64,000 nucleotides of DNA from Methylocella silvestris BL2 (GCF_000021745.1 NC_011666.1:558001-622000), one strand, 5' to 3'; positions 33,756 to 42,710 are shown, counted from the stretch's first letter. Notes: generated by a model not told the origin, from the letters alone. Numbers and translations: made by a program.

Positions 33756-35123
33756 ATGGCGAGCGATATCCTCATCGTTGACGACGAGGCTGACATCCGG
33801 GAGATCGTGTCCGGGATTCTTTCGGATGAAGGCCATGGAACGCGCGTCGCCAAAAATTCGGACGAGGCGCTGGCCGCCGTCGAAGCGCGCCGGCCGGGCC
33901 TCGTCTTTCTCGACATCTGGCTGCAGGGCTCGAAGCTCGACGGGCTGCAAATCCTGAAGATCGTCAAGGAGCAGCATCCGATGCTCCCTGTGGTGATGAT
34001 TTCCGGCCACGGCAATATCGAAACGGCGGTCCAGGCGATCAAGCTCGGCGCTTATGATTTCATCGAAAAGCCGTTCAAGGCGGACCGACTGGTGTTGGTC
34101 GCCGAGCGCGCGCTCGAAGCCTCGCGGCTCAAGCGCGAGGTCAGCGATCTGCGGCTGCGCGCCGGCGCTGTCAACAAGATCATCGGCCGCTCGACCGCGA
34201 TCAATCAATTGCGTCAGACGATCGACCGCCTAGCTCCGGCCAATTCGCGCATTCTCATCACCGGCGCGCCGGGATCGGGCAAGGAGCTCGCCGCGCGCTC
34301 CATTCACGAGCATTCGGCCCGCGCCAACGGTCCCTTCATCGTCATCAATGCGGCGACGATCGCGCCGGACACGATGGAGATCGAACTCTTCGGGGTCGAG
34401 GGCAGGGACGGCGCGCAGCGCAAGATTGGCGCGCTCGAGGAGGCCCATGGCGGCACGCTGTATCTTGACGAGATCGCCGACATGCCGAAGGAGACGCAGG
34501 GCAAGATCCTGCGGGTTCTCGTCGAGCAGAATTTTCAGCGGGTCGGAGGCGCAACGCGCGTTCATGTCGACGTGCGCATCATCTCCTCGAGCGCGCGCGA
34601 CCTTGCCGGCCTGATCGAGGACGGCTCGTTTCGGGAGGATCTGTTCCATCGCCTCGCCGTCGTGCCTGTACGCGTGCCCTCGCTGTCGGAGCGGCGTGAG
34701 GATATTTCCGAACTGATCGCCTTTTTCATGGATCAGGTGTCGTCGACGACAGGCATGCCGAAGCGGCTCATCGCTGACGACGCCATGGCCGTGCTGCAAT
34801 CGCATGACTGGCCAGGCAACATCCGGCAATTGCGCAACAACGTGGAGCGCCTGATGATCCTGTCGGCCGGCGATCCCGACGCGGCCATCACCGCCGATCT
34901 TTTGCCATCCGAGATCGGCGCTCTGGTGCCCTCGACGCCCAATGGGGCGGGCGGCGAGAAGCTGATGAGCCTGCCATTGCGCGACGCGCGCGAGGTGTTC
35001 GAGAGGGAATATCTCGTGGCGCAGATCAACCGCTTCGGCGGCAATATTTCCCGCACGGCCGAATTCATCGGCATGGAGCGTTCGGCGCTGCACAGGAAGC
35101 TGAAATCGCTGCGGGTTGATTAG
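33756..35123 (+). CDS. ntrX: Response regulator NtrX
   Basis: NtrC-family response regulator partnered with NtrY. It is 455 aa. The receiver has phospho-acceptor Asp53 (LVFLDIWLQG) and Lys in FIEKPFKADR. The AAA+ domain has GAPGSGKELAARSIH and GGTLYLDEIADMP, but the sigma-54 contact loop GAFTGA is missing: the sequence reads ELFGVEGRDGAQRKIGAL. This loss is known for alphaproteobacterial NtrX and implies it does not activate sigma-54. The C-terminal HTH is NISRTAEFIGMERSALHRKLKSL. It starts 10 bp after ntrY. Confidence 0.95.
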   Translation: MASDILIVDDEADIREIVSGILSDEGHGTRVAKNSDEALAAVEARRPGLVFLDIWLQGSKLDGLQILKIVKEQHPMLPVVMISGHGNIETAVQAIKLGAYDFIEKPFKADRLVLVAERALEASRLKREVSDLRLRAGAVNKIIGRSTAINQLRQTIDRLAPANSRILITGAPGSGKELAARSIHEHSARANGPFIVINAATIAPDTMEIELFGVEGRDGAQRKIGALEEAHGGTLYLDEIADMPKETQGKILRVLVEQNFQRVGGATRVHVDVRIISSSARDLAGLIEDGSFREDLFHRLAVVPVRVPSLSERREDISELIAFFMDQVSSTTGMPKRLIADDAMAVLQSHDWPGNIRQLRNNVERLMILSAGDPDAAITADLLPSEIGALVPSTPNGAGGEKLMSLPLRDAREVFEREYLVAQINRFGGNISRTAEFIGMERSALHRKLKSLRVD

Positions 35124-35132
35124 CGCCAAAAC

Positions 35133-35720
35133 ATGACCACGGCTCCTGCGACGGATACAGAGCGGCCGCCTGCGCGGCGCGATCTTTTTATGGCGTTTTT
35201 CAAGATTGGCCTCTACGGCTTCGGCGGCGTCGCCGGCTGGGTGCGGCCGATCCTCGTCGAGGAGCGGGGCTGGCTGAGCGATCGCGAATTCGCCGAATTG
35301 CACGGCGCCGCAAGCGTCATTCCCGGCGCGAACACCGTCAATCTCGCGGTGATGCTCGGCGACCGCTTTCAGGGACCGGCCGGCTCGATCGCGGCGCTCT
35401 GCGGCCTGCTGCTCGCCCCACTCGCCATCCTGATCGCGCTTGCCTCGCTGTTCGATAGCTTCGGCGAGTTGCCTGCCGTCAAAGGCGCTCTCTCAGGCGC
35501 CGCCGCGGCGACGGCCGGATTGGTTATCGGGAACGCCTACAAACTGCTTCGCGCGCTGAACGGCGAGATGCTCGCCCTTGTCGTCGCGGGAGCGACTTTC
35601 GCCAGCGTGGGCCTGCTGCATTTTTCTTTTGCTGACGACGCTGCTGCTGGTCGCTCCCGCCAGCCTCGCGCTGTTTGCGGCCGCCCGCCGCCGGCGCCGA
35701 TGAGCGCGGCGCGTCTATGA
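35133..35720 (+). CDS. chrA: Chromate transporter N-terminal half (apparent frameshift near 3' end)
   Basis: One half of a two-gene short-chain ChrA-type carrier. It is 195 aa as read. The family start is clear: FMAFFKIGLYGFGGVAGWVRPILVEERGWLSDREFAELHGAASVIPGANTVNLAVMLG shows the conserved G-x-GG and PGP-like (PGAN) region. Hydrophobic segments continue to His163. After the run of five T at 35621-35625 the frame turns into hydrophilic residues. Dropping one T restores a hydrophobic helix (LLLTTLLLVAPASLALF) ending RRRR at a TGA at 35701-35703, the usual family ending. As read, the stop overlaps the second half as ATGA. This is either a real mutation or a one-base sequence error. Confidence 0.75.
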   Translation: MTTAPATDTERPPARRDLFMAFFKIGLYGFGGVAGWVRPILVEERGWLSDREFAELHGAASVIPGANTVNLAVMLGDRFQGPAGSIAALCGLLLAPLAILIALASLFDSFGELPAVKGALSGAAAATAGLVIGNAYKLLRALNGEMLALVVAGATFASVGLLHFSFADDAAAGRSRQPRAVCGRPPPAPMSAARL

Positions 35721-36256
35721 CTGTCACGCTTGGCCAGCTCGCCGCGGCGTTCTTGAGCCTCTCGCTGGGAGCGATCGGCGGCGCCAACGCCACCCTGCCG
35801 GAACTGCACCGGCAGATGGTCACGGTCCTGCGCCTTATGGACGATCAGACGTTCGCTAGCCTTGTGGCGCTCGCGCAAGCCGCGCCGGGGCCCAATGTGA
35901 TTGTCATGAGCCTGATGGGCTGGCATGTCGCGGGCGCATCCGGCCTTGTCGTCGCGACGCTTTCGATGATCGGTCCCTCATCGGCGCTGGCTTTTGCGAG
36001 CGAGCGCGCGCTGCGGCGCTATTCCGCCAGCGGAGCCGTCGCGATCCTCAAGAAATCGCTTGCTCCGATCGCGGTCGGGCTGATGGGGGCGAGCGGGCTC
36101 GTGCTGGCGCGGGCCGCCGATCGCGGCGTCTTGACGCTGGCGCTGACAGGCGGCATGTCCCTCCTATGCGGATTGACGCGGATTAATCCTTTATATGGCA
36201 TCGCGGGCGGAGCCTGCGTGGGGCTGGCCGGCTCTCTGTTCGGCTTCCCCATCTGA
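35717..36256 (+). CDS. Chromate transporter C-terminal half
   Basis: Second half of the paired ChrA-type carrier, inner membrane. It is 179 aa from ATG 35717; the frame is open earlier to 35675, but those residues are not family-like. LAAAFLSLSLGAIGGANATLPELHRQMV and LAQAAPGPNVIVMSLMGWHVAG carry the CHR-domain signatures, including the conserved PGPN motif. About five hydrophobic segments follow. Both halves are expected to form one antiparallel transporter. Sited between ntrX and dat, it interrupts a widely conserved order. Confidence 0.8.
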   Translation: MTVTLGQLAAAFLSLSLGAIGGANATLPELHRQMVTVLRLMDDQTFASLVALAQAAPGPNVIVMSLMGWHVAGASGLVVATLSMIGPSSALAFASERALRRYSASGAVAILKKSLAPIAVGLMGASGLVLARAADRGVLTLALTGGMSLLCGLTRINPLYGIAGGACVGLAGSLFGFPI

Positions 36257-36272
36257 CAGTCCCGGAGCGCCT

Positions 36273-37133
36273 GTGAGCAGAATAACCTATGTCAACGGAG
36301 CCTATGTCGCGAGCCGCGACGCGGTCGTTTCGGTCGAGGATCGCGGCTATCAGTTCGGCGACGGCGTCTATGAGGTATGCGAGGTCTACGACGGCGCCCT
36401 GATCGACGAGGCGCGTCATCTTGACCGGCTGGGGCGCTCGCTCAAGGAATTGCGCATCGAAGCTCCCGTCAATCCCGGGGCGCTGAAAGTGATCCTGCGC
36501 GAGATCCGCGCGCGAAACAGGCTGTCTGACGGCTATCTCTACATCCAGGTAACGCGGGGAGTCGCCAAACGCGATCATGTCTTTCCGGATCCCCCCGTCC
36601 GCGCCAGCCTCGTCGTCTCGGCGAAGGCGATCGCGCCGGAAAAGGGCGAGGCCGCGGCGCGCAAGGGCGTCGGCGTCGCGACCATGCCGGATTTGCGGTG
36701 GAAACGCGTCGACATCAAATCTATCGGCCTGTTGGCGAATGTTCTCGCGCGCCAGGACGCCAAGGAGCAGGGCGCCTATGAGGCGTGGCTTGTCGATTCC
36801 GACGGCATGATCAGCGAGGGCGCCGCCTCGAACGCCTGGATCGTCGATCAATCGGGAGCGATTGTGACCCGCCAGCTCGACCATTCGATTCTGCGCGGCG
36901 TCACGCGGACGACTTTGTTCGACATCATCGCCGCCGAAGGGCTGCGGCTGGAGGAGCGCAAGTTCAGCCTCAAGGAGGCGCTCGCGGCGCAGGAGGCGTT
37001 CATTACCGGCGCGACGACTCTCGTCATGCCTGTTGTCGCCATCGACGGCGTGAAGATCGGCGACGGTGCGCCAGGACCACTGGCGCGCAAACTGCGCGCG
37101 CTGTTCCATCTTGCCGCGGCGCATTCAAACTGA
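36273..37133 (+). CDS. dat: D-amino acid aminotransferase (class IV PLP enzyme)
   Basis: Probably interconverts D-alanine and D-glutamate with 2-oxo acids. It is 286 aa from GTG 36273, which has GGAG about 6 bases upstream. VNGAYVASRDAVVSVEDRGYQFGDGVYEV is the class IV opening; the PLP Lys is in RWKRVDIKSIGLLANVLA; EGAASNAWIVD and ILRGVTRTTLFDI follow; GATTLVMPVVAIDG ends the fold. The position next to hfq agrees with Rhizobiales D-amino acid transaminases, but branched-chain or 4-amino-4-deoxychorismate chemistry is not excluded by sequence alone. Confidence 0.87.
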   Translation: MSRITYVNGAYVASRDAVVSVEDRGYQFGDGVYEVCEVYDGALIDEARHLDRLGRSLKELRIEAPVNPGALKVILREIRARNRLSDGYLYIQVTRGVAKRDHVFPDPPVRASLVVSAKAIAPEKGEAAARKGVGVATMPDLRWKRVDIKSIGLLANVLARQDAKEQGAYEAWLVDSDGMISEGAASNAWIVDQSGAIVTRQLDHSILRGVTRTTLFDIIAAEGLRLEERKFSLKEALAAQEAFITGATTLVMPVVAIDGVKIGDGAPGPLARKLRALFHLAAAHSN

Positions 37134-37218
37134 TCAAAGAGAGGCATAGTAATCGCTGATCGTGCCGGCGGCGTGGCGTTTGCGCCAAGCGAGCGCTCGG
37201 CCGATCGAGAAAGAGCGA

Positions 37219-37247
37219 TTGCAAAGGAAGTCGGCAAAAGCTCTAAT
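37219..37247 (+). promoter_or_regulatory. Candidate hfq promoter
   Basis: TTGCAA (37219-37224) and TCTAAT (37242-37247) are 17 bases apart in the 215 bp between dat and hfq, predicting a leader of about 95 nt. Four and five matches to the sigma-70 hexamers. Confidence 0.45.
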
Positions 37248-37348
37248 GTAACTGGGCGCTCCGCTTCCGTATGGGGCCAGACCGAGACGCGATTGCGCCC
37301 CACCCAGAAACGAACCGCGCCCCAACGCGCCAAAAAAGGAATCGCAAG

Positions 37349-37600
37349 ATGGCAGCTGAAAGGCCACAGAATTTACAGGACACTTTTCTCAATTTTGTTC
37401 GTAAAAACAAAGTTCCTTTAACAATTTTTCTGGTCAATGGCGTGAAATTGCAGGGCGTCGTGACCTGGTTTGACAATTTTTGCGTTCTGCTCCGCCGCGA
37501 TGGCCATTCGCAGCTTGTCTACAAGCACGCGATTTCCACGATCATGCCGGGTCAGCCGATTCAGATGTTCGAATCGGGCGAGGACGCCGCCGCGTCATGA
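37349..37600 (+). CDS. hfq: RNA chaperone Hfq
   Basis: Hexameric Sm-like protein that pairs small RNAs with mRNAs. It is 83 aa from ATG 37349, with AAAAAAGGA eight bases upstream; the open frame to 37271 is ignored. Sm1 motif: [26 protein letters not shown] reads the full conserved strand; Sm2 motif [10 protein letters not shown] follows. The short C-terminal tail is normal for alphaproteobacteria. hflX follows 75 bp downstream, the usual arrangement. Confidence 0.97.
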   Translation: MAAERPQNLQDTFLNFVRKNKVPLTIFLVNGVKLQGVVTWFDNFCVLLRRDGHSQLVYKHAISTIMPGQPIQMFESGEDAAAS

Positions 37601-37675
37601 CGCCGGGCGGTTGGGGCGGCCGACAATTGTTCCGCCGGCCCCTCACGAAATTCTGATCGGCGCCCCATATCAGCT

Positions 37676-39121
37676 GTGGCGATCTTCGCCGACGCTAACA
37701 CGCAGGACTTGATGCTGGATAAAAGACCGGGACTTGAAGACAAGAGCCAGGGCTCTGACAAGATGCTGACGCGAGCGCTGGTCGTCGGCCCCTATCTCAA
37801 CGAAAAATCTCAATCAAAAAAGAGTTCGTCCGCGGGCTTTGCGGCCCGATCGACCGAGGCGCGAATGGATGAGGCGGCCGGCCTTGCAGCGGCGATCGAC
37901 CTCGACATCGTCGGCGCGATGATCGTCATGCTGGCCAATGTCCGCCCCGCGACCTTTATCGGCAAGGGCAAGGCGCAGGAGATCGCGGATCTCGTGCAGG
38001 CCGAAAACATCGATCTCGTGATCATGGACTGCGCGCTGTCGCCCATTCAGCAGCGCAATCTGGAAAAAGCCTTTTCGGCCAAAGTGATCGATCGGACCGG
38101 CCTGATCCTTGAAATCTTCGGCCAGCGCGCGCGCACCAGCGAAGGTGCGCTACAGGTCGAACTGGCCCATCTCGCCTATCAGAAATCGCGGCTGGTGCGG
38201 TCCTGGACCCACCTTGAACGCCAGCGCGGCGGCTTCGGCTTTCTCGGCGGCCCCGGCGAAACGCAGATCGAAACCGATCGCCGGCTGATTCAGGAGCGCA
38301 TGACCCGCATCGAGCAGGATCTCGAAAAGGTGAAGCGCACGCGCGGCCTGCACCGAAAAAGCCGCCGCGACGTTCCCTATCCCGTGGTCGCCCTGGTCGG
38401 CTATACCAATGCGGGAAAATCGACGCTTTTCAATCGGATGACCCACTCGGACGTGTTCGCCGAGAATATGCTGTTTGCAACGCTCGACCCGACGCTGCGC
38501 GCGGTTTCGCTTGGCGCTGGCGCCAAGATCATCCTGTCGGACACGGTCGGATTCATTTCGGACCTACCCTTGATGCTTGTTTCCGCCTTTCGCGCGACGC
38601 TCGAGGAAGTTTTGGAGGCGGACCTTATTCTGCATGTGCGCGACATCGCCCATGAAGACGCCGACGCCCAACGGACCGACGTCGAGACGATCCTGCGCGA
38701 TCTCGGCGTCGATCCGGACGATCATCGCCGCATCCTTGAAGTCTGGAACAAAGCGGACCTGCTCGATGAGGCCGCGCGCGATGCGGCGCGTAACGCCGCA
38801 AAGCGCAGAGCCGGCCGGGATGGGGCCGAGCCGGTCATCGTTTCGGCGCTGACGGGGCAGGGGCTGGACGAACTTCGCGCGCAGATCGAGACGCGTCTGG
38901 CGATGGATCGCCTGACCTTCGAGATCGAACTTCAGCCGGAAAATGGCGAAGGGCTGCATTGGCTCTACGAGAACGCGGAAGTCTTGCGCCGAAGCGCCGG
39001 CGCCGACGGAACGCTGCACATGAAAGTCAGGGTTGGCCCCGAACGCGCCGAATCGATACGCCGGCGATTCATTCCGATGGCGGATGGCTCAGCTCAGGTG
39101 GAGGCAGGATCGCCGTCCTGA
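37676..39121 (+). CDS. hflX: GTPase HflX
   Basis: Ribosome-associated GTPase that can split stalled ribosomes under stress. It is 481 aa from GTG 37676. The N-terminal HflX domain has NVRPATFIGKGKAQEIADLV and GLILEIFGQRARTSEGALQVELA, then the linker HLERQRGGFGFLGGPGETQIETDRR. The G domain has G1 GYTNAGKST, G2/G3 FATLDPTLR and SDTVGFISDLP, and G4 NKAD. Its last 28 bases overlap the converging mazG gene. Confidence 0.94.
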   Translation: MAIFADANTQDLMLDKRPGLEDKSQGSDKMLTRALVVGPYLNEKSQSKKSSSAGFAARSTEARMDEAAGLAAAIDLDIVGAMIVMLANVRPATFIGKGKAQEIADLVQAENIDLVIMDCALSPIQQRNLEKAFSAKVIDRTGLILEIFGQRARTSEGALQVELAHLAYQKSRLVRSWTHLERQRGGFGFLGGPGETQIETDRRLIQERMTRIEQDLEKVKRTRGLHRKSRRDVPYPVVALVGYTNAGKSTLFNRMTHSDVFAENMLFATLDPTLRAVSLGAGAKIILSDTVGFISDLPLMLVSAFRATLEEVLEADLILHVRDIAHEDADAQRTDVETILRDLGVDPDDHRRILEVWNKADLLDEAARDAARNAAKRRAGRDGAEPVIVSALTGQGLDELRAQIETRLAMDRLTFEIELQPENGEGLHWLYENAEVLRRSAGADGTLHMKVRVGPERAESIRRRFIPMADGSAQVEAGSPS

Positions 39122-39966
39122 ACCGAGGCGGCTGAATGCTTTGGCGCGCGTTCGAGAGCCTTGGCGTCGTTCCAGAGAGTGTCCATTTCGGCGAGCGTTG
39201 CTTGCCCGAGCGGGATCTTGCGCCGTTCGAGCTCCTGCTCGATAAAACGGAAACGCCGCGCGAATTTCATATTGGTCCGTCGCACGGCGCTTTCGGGGTC
39301 GGCCTTGACGTGGCGGGCGAGATTGGCGACGGCAAACAACAGATCGCCAATTTCATCGGCGATCGCCTTGGCCTCGCCGCTTGCGAGAGCTGCCTCGATT
39401 TCGTCGGTCTCCTCGCGAATCTTGTGGAGCACCAGACGGGCGTCATTCCAGTCGAACCCCACCTCCGAAGCCTTCGCCTGCAGCTTTACCGCGCGGGTGA
39501 GGCCGGGCAGGGCCAGAGGCGCCCCATCGAGGTGGCTCTCTGTCTCTAAAGCGGCAGGCGCCTCGGAGTTTGCCGCCAGCTTGGCCGCTTTTTCCTCCGC
39601 CTTGATACGCGACCAAAGCTTGCTGATCTCCTCCGCCGGGAGATCGCGCTGCTTTGCGAAGACATGGGGATGGCGGCGGATCATTTTCGCCGTGATCGCC
39701 TCGACAACGCCCCCGAAATCGAATGCGCCGAGCTCCTCGGCGATGCGGGCATGAAAAGCGACCTGAAGCAATAAATCGCCGAGCTCGTCCTTGAGGTCGG
39801 GCAGATCGCGCCGGCCGATGGCGTCGGCGACCTCATAGGCTTCTTCGATTGTATAGGGGGCGATCGTCTCGAAGGTCTGGGCAAGGTCCCAGGCGCAGCC
39901 GGAGCCCGGGGTCCGCAGCGCCGCCATGATCTCGAGGAGCCGCTGGATGTCGGTGGATGGCTGCAT
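39094..39966 (-). CDS. mazG: Nucleoside triphosphate pyrophosphohydrolase MazG
   Basis: Hydrolyses (d)NTPs to monophosphates, clearing non-canonical nucleotides. It is 290 aa with two MazG domains. The first (about 10-120) reads CAWDLAQTFETIAPYTIEEAYEVADAI and DELGDLLLQVAFHA, with the E-x-x-E...E-x-x-D metal ligands. The second (about 165-260) reads VGFDWNDARLVLHKIREETDEIEAAL and DEIGDLLFAVANLARH. The usual HKR in the first domain reads WDLAQTF. It overlaps hflX tail-to-tail. Confidence 0.93.
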   Translation of the reverse strand: MQPSTDIQRLLEIMAALRTPGSGCAWDLAQTFETIAPYTIEEAYEVADAIGRRDLPDLKDELGDLLLQVAFHARIAEELGAFDFGGVVEAITAKMIRRHPHVFAKQRDLPAEEISKLWSRIKAEEKAAKLAANSEAPAALETESHLDGAPLALPGLTRAVKLQAKASEVGFDWNDARLVLHKIREETDEIEAALASGEAKAIADEIGDLLFAVANLARHVKADPESAVRRTNMKFARRFRFIEQELERRKIPLGQATLAEMDTLWNDAKALERAPKHSAASVQDGDPAST

Positions 39967-40068
39967 ATAGCGGGCAGACCGGAATTGCCGCGATACAGGC
40001 GGCAGGGCAAGTTTGTCCCCGGCGCGCGTGGCGCGCCGGAGCGTTTCGACAACTCGATTCGGGGAAGC

Positions 40069-40722
40069 CTACTCGAGCGAAATCGACAGAGCTTCGCGGC
40101 CTTTCGGCGTATCGACGACCCGCATGCTGACCGCCTGGCCTTCCGCCAGATTCTGCACGCCCGACGGCCCAAGAATGGAGATATGGACGAACACGTCCTT
40201 GCCGCCATCATTCGACTGGACGAAGCCGAAGCCCTTATTGTCGTCGAACCACTTGACCGTGCCGGTGACCGAGATCGCCGTCGACGGATCGGGGGCGCGG
40301 CGGGCAGGGCGCGGCGAATCGCTGCTAAAGCGCGGCTGCTGCGGCGCACGTTCGGCAGCGCCTGCGGTGTCGACTTCGAGCACCCGCGTAACCTGAGCGC
40401 CCTTCATGCCATTGCTGACATTGACCTTGAGCTTTGCGCCCGGCGGCACCGTCTCATATCCGGCTGCCTGAAGCGCGCCGATATGCAGGAACGCGTCGCC
40501 TGTACCATTTCCGAGTTCGACGAAGCCGAAGCCCTTGTCGCCCTTGAACCATTTCACGACCGCGTCAATGCTGGGCCCTGAAGTTGGCATCGGCATCTCA
40601 GGCGCACCGCCGAAGCCGCCGCCGCGGGGCGACCGGCTCTGCCGCGGCGGGTCGTAGGGGGACGGCCCATCATCGTCGAAACCGCGCTTCTTCGGTCCCC
40701 GGAAGTCTCTGCCTTTGCTCAT
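40069..40722 (-). CDS. Double cold-shock-domain protein
   Basis: RNA/ssDNA-binding protein with two CSD repeats, typical of Rhizobiales. It is 217 aa from ATG 40722. A charged, Arg/Gly-rich start (MSKGRDFRGPKKRGFDDD) precedes CSD1 at about 53-120 (VKWFKGDKGFGFVELGNGTGDAFLHIGAL). A Pro/Ser linker follows, then CSD2 at about 148-217 (VTGTVKWFDDNKGFGFVQSNDGGKDVFVHISIL). RNP1 and RNP2 aromatics are intact in both. The leader may be long, as in other cold-shock genes. A second double-CSD gene lies at 52550-53197. Confidence 0.88.
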   Translation of the reverse strand: MSKGRDFRGPKKRGFDDDGPSPYDPPRQSRSPRGGGFGGAPEMPMPTSGPSIDAVVKWFKGDKGFGFVELGNGTGDAFLHIGALQAAGYETVPPGAKLKVNVSNGMKGAQVTRVLEVDTAGAAERAPQQPRFSSDSPRPARRAPDPSTAISVTGTVKWFDDNKGFGFVQSNDGGKDVFVHISILGPSGVQNLAEGQAVSMRVVDTPKGREALSISLE

Positions 40723-40872
40723 GTCAATGCCTATTCGTCTCAGCCTGCGCCGCCGCTTTTTGCCTGAACCACGGGACAGCCGACACGCCAAAAGGCCGGC
40801 CGCCAGAGGCGCCAGCTTGAGATCATCACCTATGAAATTCTTTAGGAATGCCCGACGCCCCGTGTCGCCCAA

Positions 40873-40901
40873 AATATATCAATAGACGCTTCGCTTGGCT
40901 A
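40873..40901 (-). promoter_or_regulatory. Candidate promoter of double cold-shock gene
   Basis: On the minus strand TAGCCA (40901-40896) and TATATT (40878-40873) are 17 bases apart. The predicted leader to ATG 40722 is about 145 nt, which suits a cold-shock mRNA. Confidence 0.45.
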
Positions 40902-40975
40902 CCCTAATCGGAACGAAAAAAGTACGGGCTGGGGAGAGCTTTGGCAAAGGGGCGTAAGGCCTCAGTGTTGATTCG

Positions 40976-40991
40976 CATAATTTATATTATG
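40976..40991. repeat. AT-rich palindrome CATAAT-TTAT-ATTATG
   Basis: Perfect 6-bp arms around four bases in a gene-free stretch. It may be a regulator site or the upstream part of a second promoter; nothing adjacent explains it. Confidence 0.4.
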
Positions 40992-41093
40992 GAACATAGT
41001 GAAAGCTATCTTGATATCAGAATGTTGCAGCGACATCCGAAGACAGCGCTCTCGTTACCCTAATCCAGTCAAGCTAAGGATCGACGCCTTTGA

Positions 41094-41891
41094 TCAGCCG
41101 ACAATCCGCATGCCGTCATAGGCCGGCTCCACGTGAGGCGGAAGCTCTGCCGCAAGGCGCGCGAAATCGAGATCGGTATGGAGATTGGTCAGGATCGCCC
41201 GTTTCGGCTTCAATCTCGCGATCCAGTCCAATGTCTCGCTGAGGCTGAAATGGCTCGGATGGCGCGTGTAGCGCAAGGCGTCGACGATCCAGAGATCGAG
41301 GCCTTCGAGATAGCCAAGGCTCTCGGCGGGAATTCCATTGAGGTCCGGGGAATAAGCGATGTCGCCGAAGCGAAAGCCGAGCGCGTCGATTTCGCCATGT
41401 TCGAGCCGGAACGGCGTCGCCCGCAACGGACCGCCCGGACCGTTGACAGCCACAGGCGCGCCCGGGATAAGGCGGTGTTCCGTTAAAAGCGGCGGATATT
41501 GGCTGCCCGGCGGGGTGACGAAAATATAGTTGAAATTGGAGCGAACGACCGCCGACGTCGTCTCATCCATGTAAATGTTGATTTTATGCCGCGCCGAAAT
41601 GACAAGCGGCCGGACGTCGTCGATGCCATGCGTATGGTCGGCATGGGCATGCGTCATCAACACGCCGTCGAGCCGCGTCGCGCCGAGATCGAGCAATTGC
41701 TCGCGCAGGTCCGGCGAGGTGTCGACGAGCACCGCCGTCTTGCCGCCGTCCGGCCCGGTCTGTTCGACAAAGATCGAGCAGCGGCGGCGTCTGTTGCGCG
41801 GATTTAGCGGATCGCAGGCGCCCCACCCTTGGGCGACGCGCGGCACGCCGCCGGACGATCCACAGCCGAGAATCGTGATCGCAAGGCTCAT
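41094..41891 (-). CDS. PhnP-like metallo-beta-lactamase-fold hydrolase
   Basis: Predicted metal-dependent phosphodiesterase-type hydrolase, cytoplasmic. It is 265 aa. The start ITILGCGSSGGVPR is typical of the PhnP/YcbX-like MBL branch. The metal motif is LMTHAHADHTHGIDDVR; further ligands are in FRLEHGEID and IAYSPDLNGIP; the C-terminal His is in LTNLHTDLDF. Frames are open much further upstream, but ATG 41891 overlaps the tatD stop as ATGA. The metG-tatD-MBL order is common in alphaproteobacteria. True substrate unknown; there are no phn genes nearby. Confidence 0.87.
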   Translation of the reverse strand: MSLAITILGCGSSGGVPRVAQGWGACDPLNPRNRRRRCSIFVEQTGPDGGKTAVLVDTSPDLREQLLDLGATRLDGVLMTHAHADHTHGIDDVRPLVISARHKINIYMDETTSAVVRSNFNYIFVTPPGSQYPPLLTEHRLIPGAPVAVNGPGGPLRATPFRLEHGEIDALGFRFGDIAYSPDLNGIPAESLGYLEGLDLWIVDALRYTRHPSHFSLSETLDWIARLKPKRAILTNLHTDLDFARLAAELPPHVEPAYDGMRIVG

Positions 41892-42691
41892 TCGGCCGCG
41901 ACTTGCTTCACCACGGGGGGCGGCATCTTGCTGAAAAGACGAAGGGCGTTGGCGCTGGTCTCCGCGGCGAGCGTTGCGGCCGAGACGCCCTTGACTTCCG
42001 CCAGCGCCCGCGCAGTCGCTGCGACGAAGGCTGGCTCGTTGCGTTTGCCGCGGTGAGGGACAGGGGCGAGAAACGGCGCGTCGGTTTCGACCAGGAGACG
42101 ATCCAGAGGCACGATCGCCGCGATATCCCGCAGCTCCTGCGACTTCTTGAAGGTGACGATGCCCGAAAAAGAGATCGACAGTCCCAGCGAGAGGCCGGTC
42201 CGCGCCAGCGTCAAAGACGATGTGAAGCAATGGAGAATGGCCCTGAATGGCCCCTTCCCCATCTCGTCCTCGAGAATTCGGGCCATATCGGCGTCGGCGT
42301 CGCGGCTGTGAATGACGAGCGGCAATCCGGTCCGCCGCGCCGCTGCGATATGGGTGCGGAACACGCGCTCAGCCTTGTCGCGCGGCGCGCTCTCATAGTG
42401 ATAGTCGAGGCCCGCCTCGCCAATGCCGACGCATTTTGGATGCGCCGCCAATGCAATGAGCTGATCGAGCTCGGGCTCTGGGGCGGCGCCGACATGTTCC
42501 GGATGCTCGCCGATGGTGCAGAATACATCCGGGTAGGCCTCGGCGAGCGCGCTAATCTCGTCGAACCGCTCGATCCGGGTCGAGATGGTGACCATGCGCG
42601 CGACTCCGGCCTCGCGGGCGCGCTGAATCACAGCGTCGCGCTCGGCGGCGAAATCAGGAAAATCCAGATGGCAATGGCTATCGATCAGCAT
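41888..42691 (-). CDS. tatD: TatD-family metal-dependent deoxyribonuclease
   Basis: TIM-barrel metallohydrolase with 3'-5' exonuclease activity in the family. It is 267 aa. MLIDSHCHLDFPDF gives the first two His ligands; CTIGEHPEHVG and CVGIGEAGLDYHYE give the Glu; LPLVIHSRDAD the His; ILHCFTSS and LVETDAPFLAPVPHRGKRNEPAF the final Asp. The open frame to 42847 lies inside metG and is ignored. It is 19 bp after metG and coupled to the MBL gene. Confidence 0.94.
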   Translation of the reverse strand: MLIDSHCHLDFPDFAAERDAVIQRAREAGVARMVTISTRIERFDEISALAEAYPDVFCTIGEHPEHVGAAPEPELDQLIALAAHPKCVGIGEAGLDYHYESAPRDKAERVFRTHIAAARRTGLPLVIHSRDADADMARILEDEMGKGPFRAILHCFTSSLTLARTGLSLGLSISFSGIVTFKKSQELRDIAAIVPLDRLLVETDAPFLAPVPHRGKRNEPAFVAATARALAEVKGVSAATLAAETSANALRLFSKMPPPVVKQVAAE

Positions 42692-42710
42692 CACGCGCCC
42701 ATGGGAAAGA

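Larger units (their letters stand above)
40723..41093. other. Gene-free 371 bp upstream of the cold-shock gene
   Basis: AT-richer than its surroundings. It contains a candidate leftward promoter (40873-40901), an AT palindrome (40976-40991) and about 100 further bases up to the metallo-hydrolase stop. No coding frame with family resemblance was seen; a small RNA or a long leader is possible. Confidence 0.5.

Noticed and set aside
33756-35123. NtrX lacking the GAFTGA loop as a novelty
   Set aside because: Loss of this loop is a known property of alphaproteobacterial NtrX.
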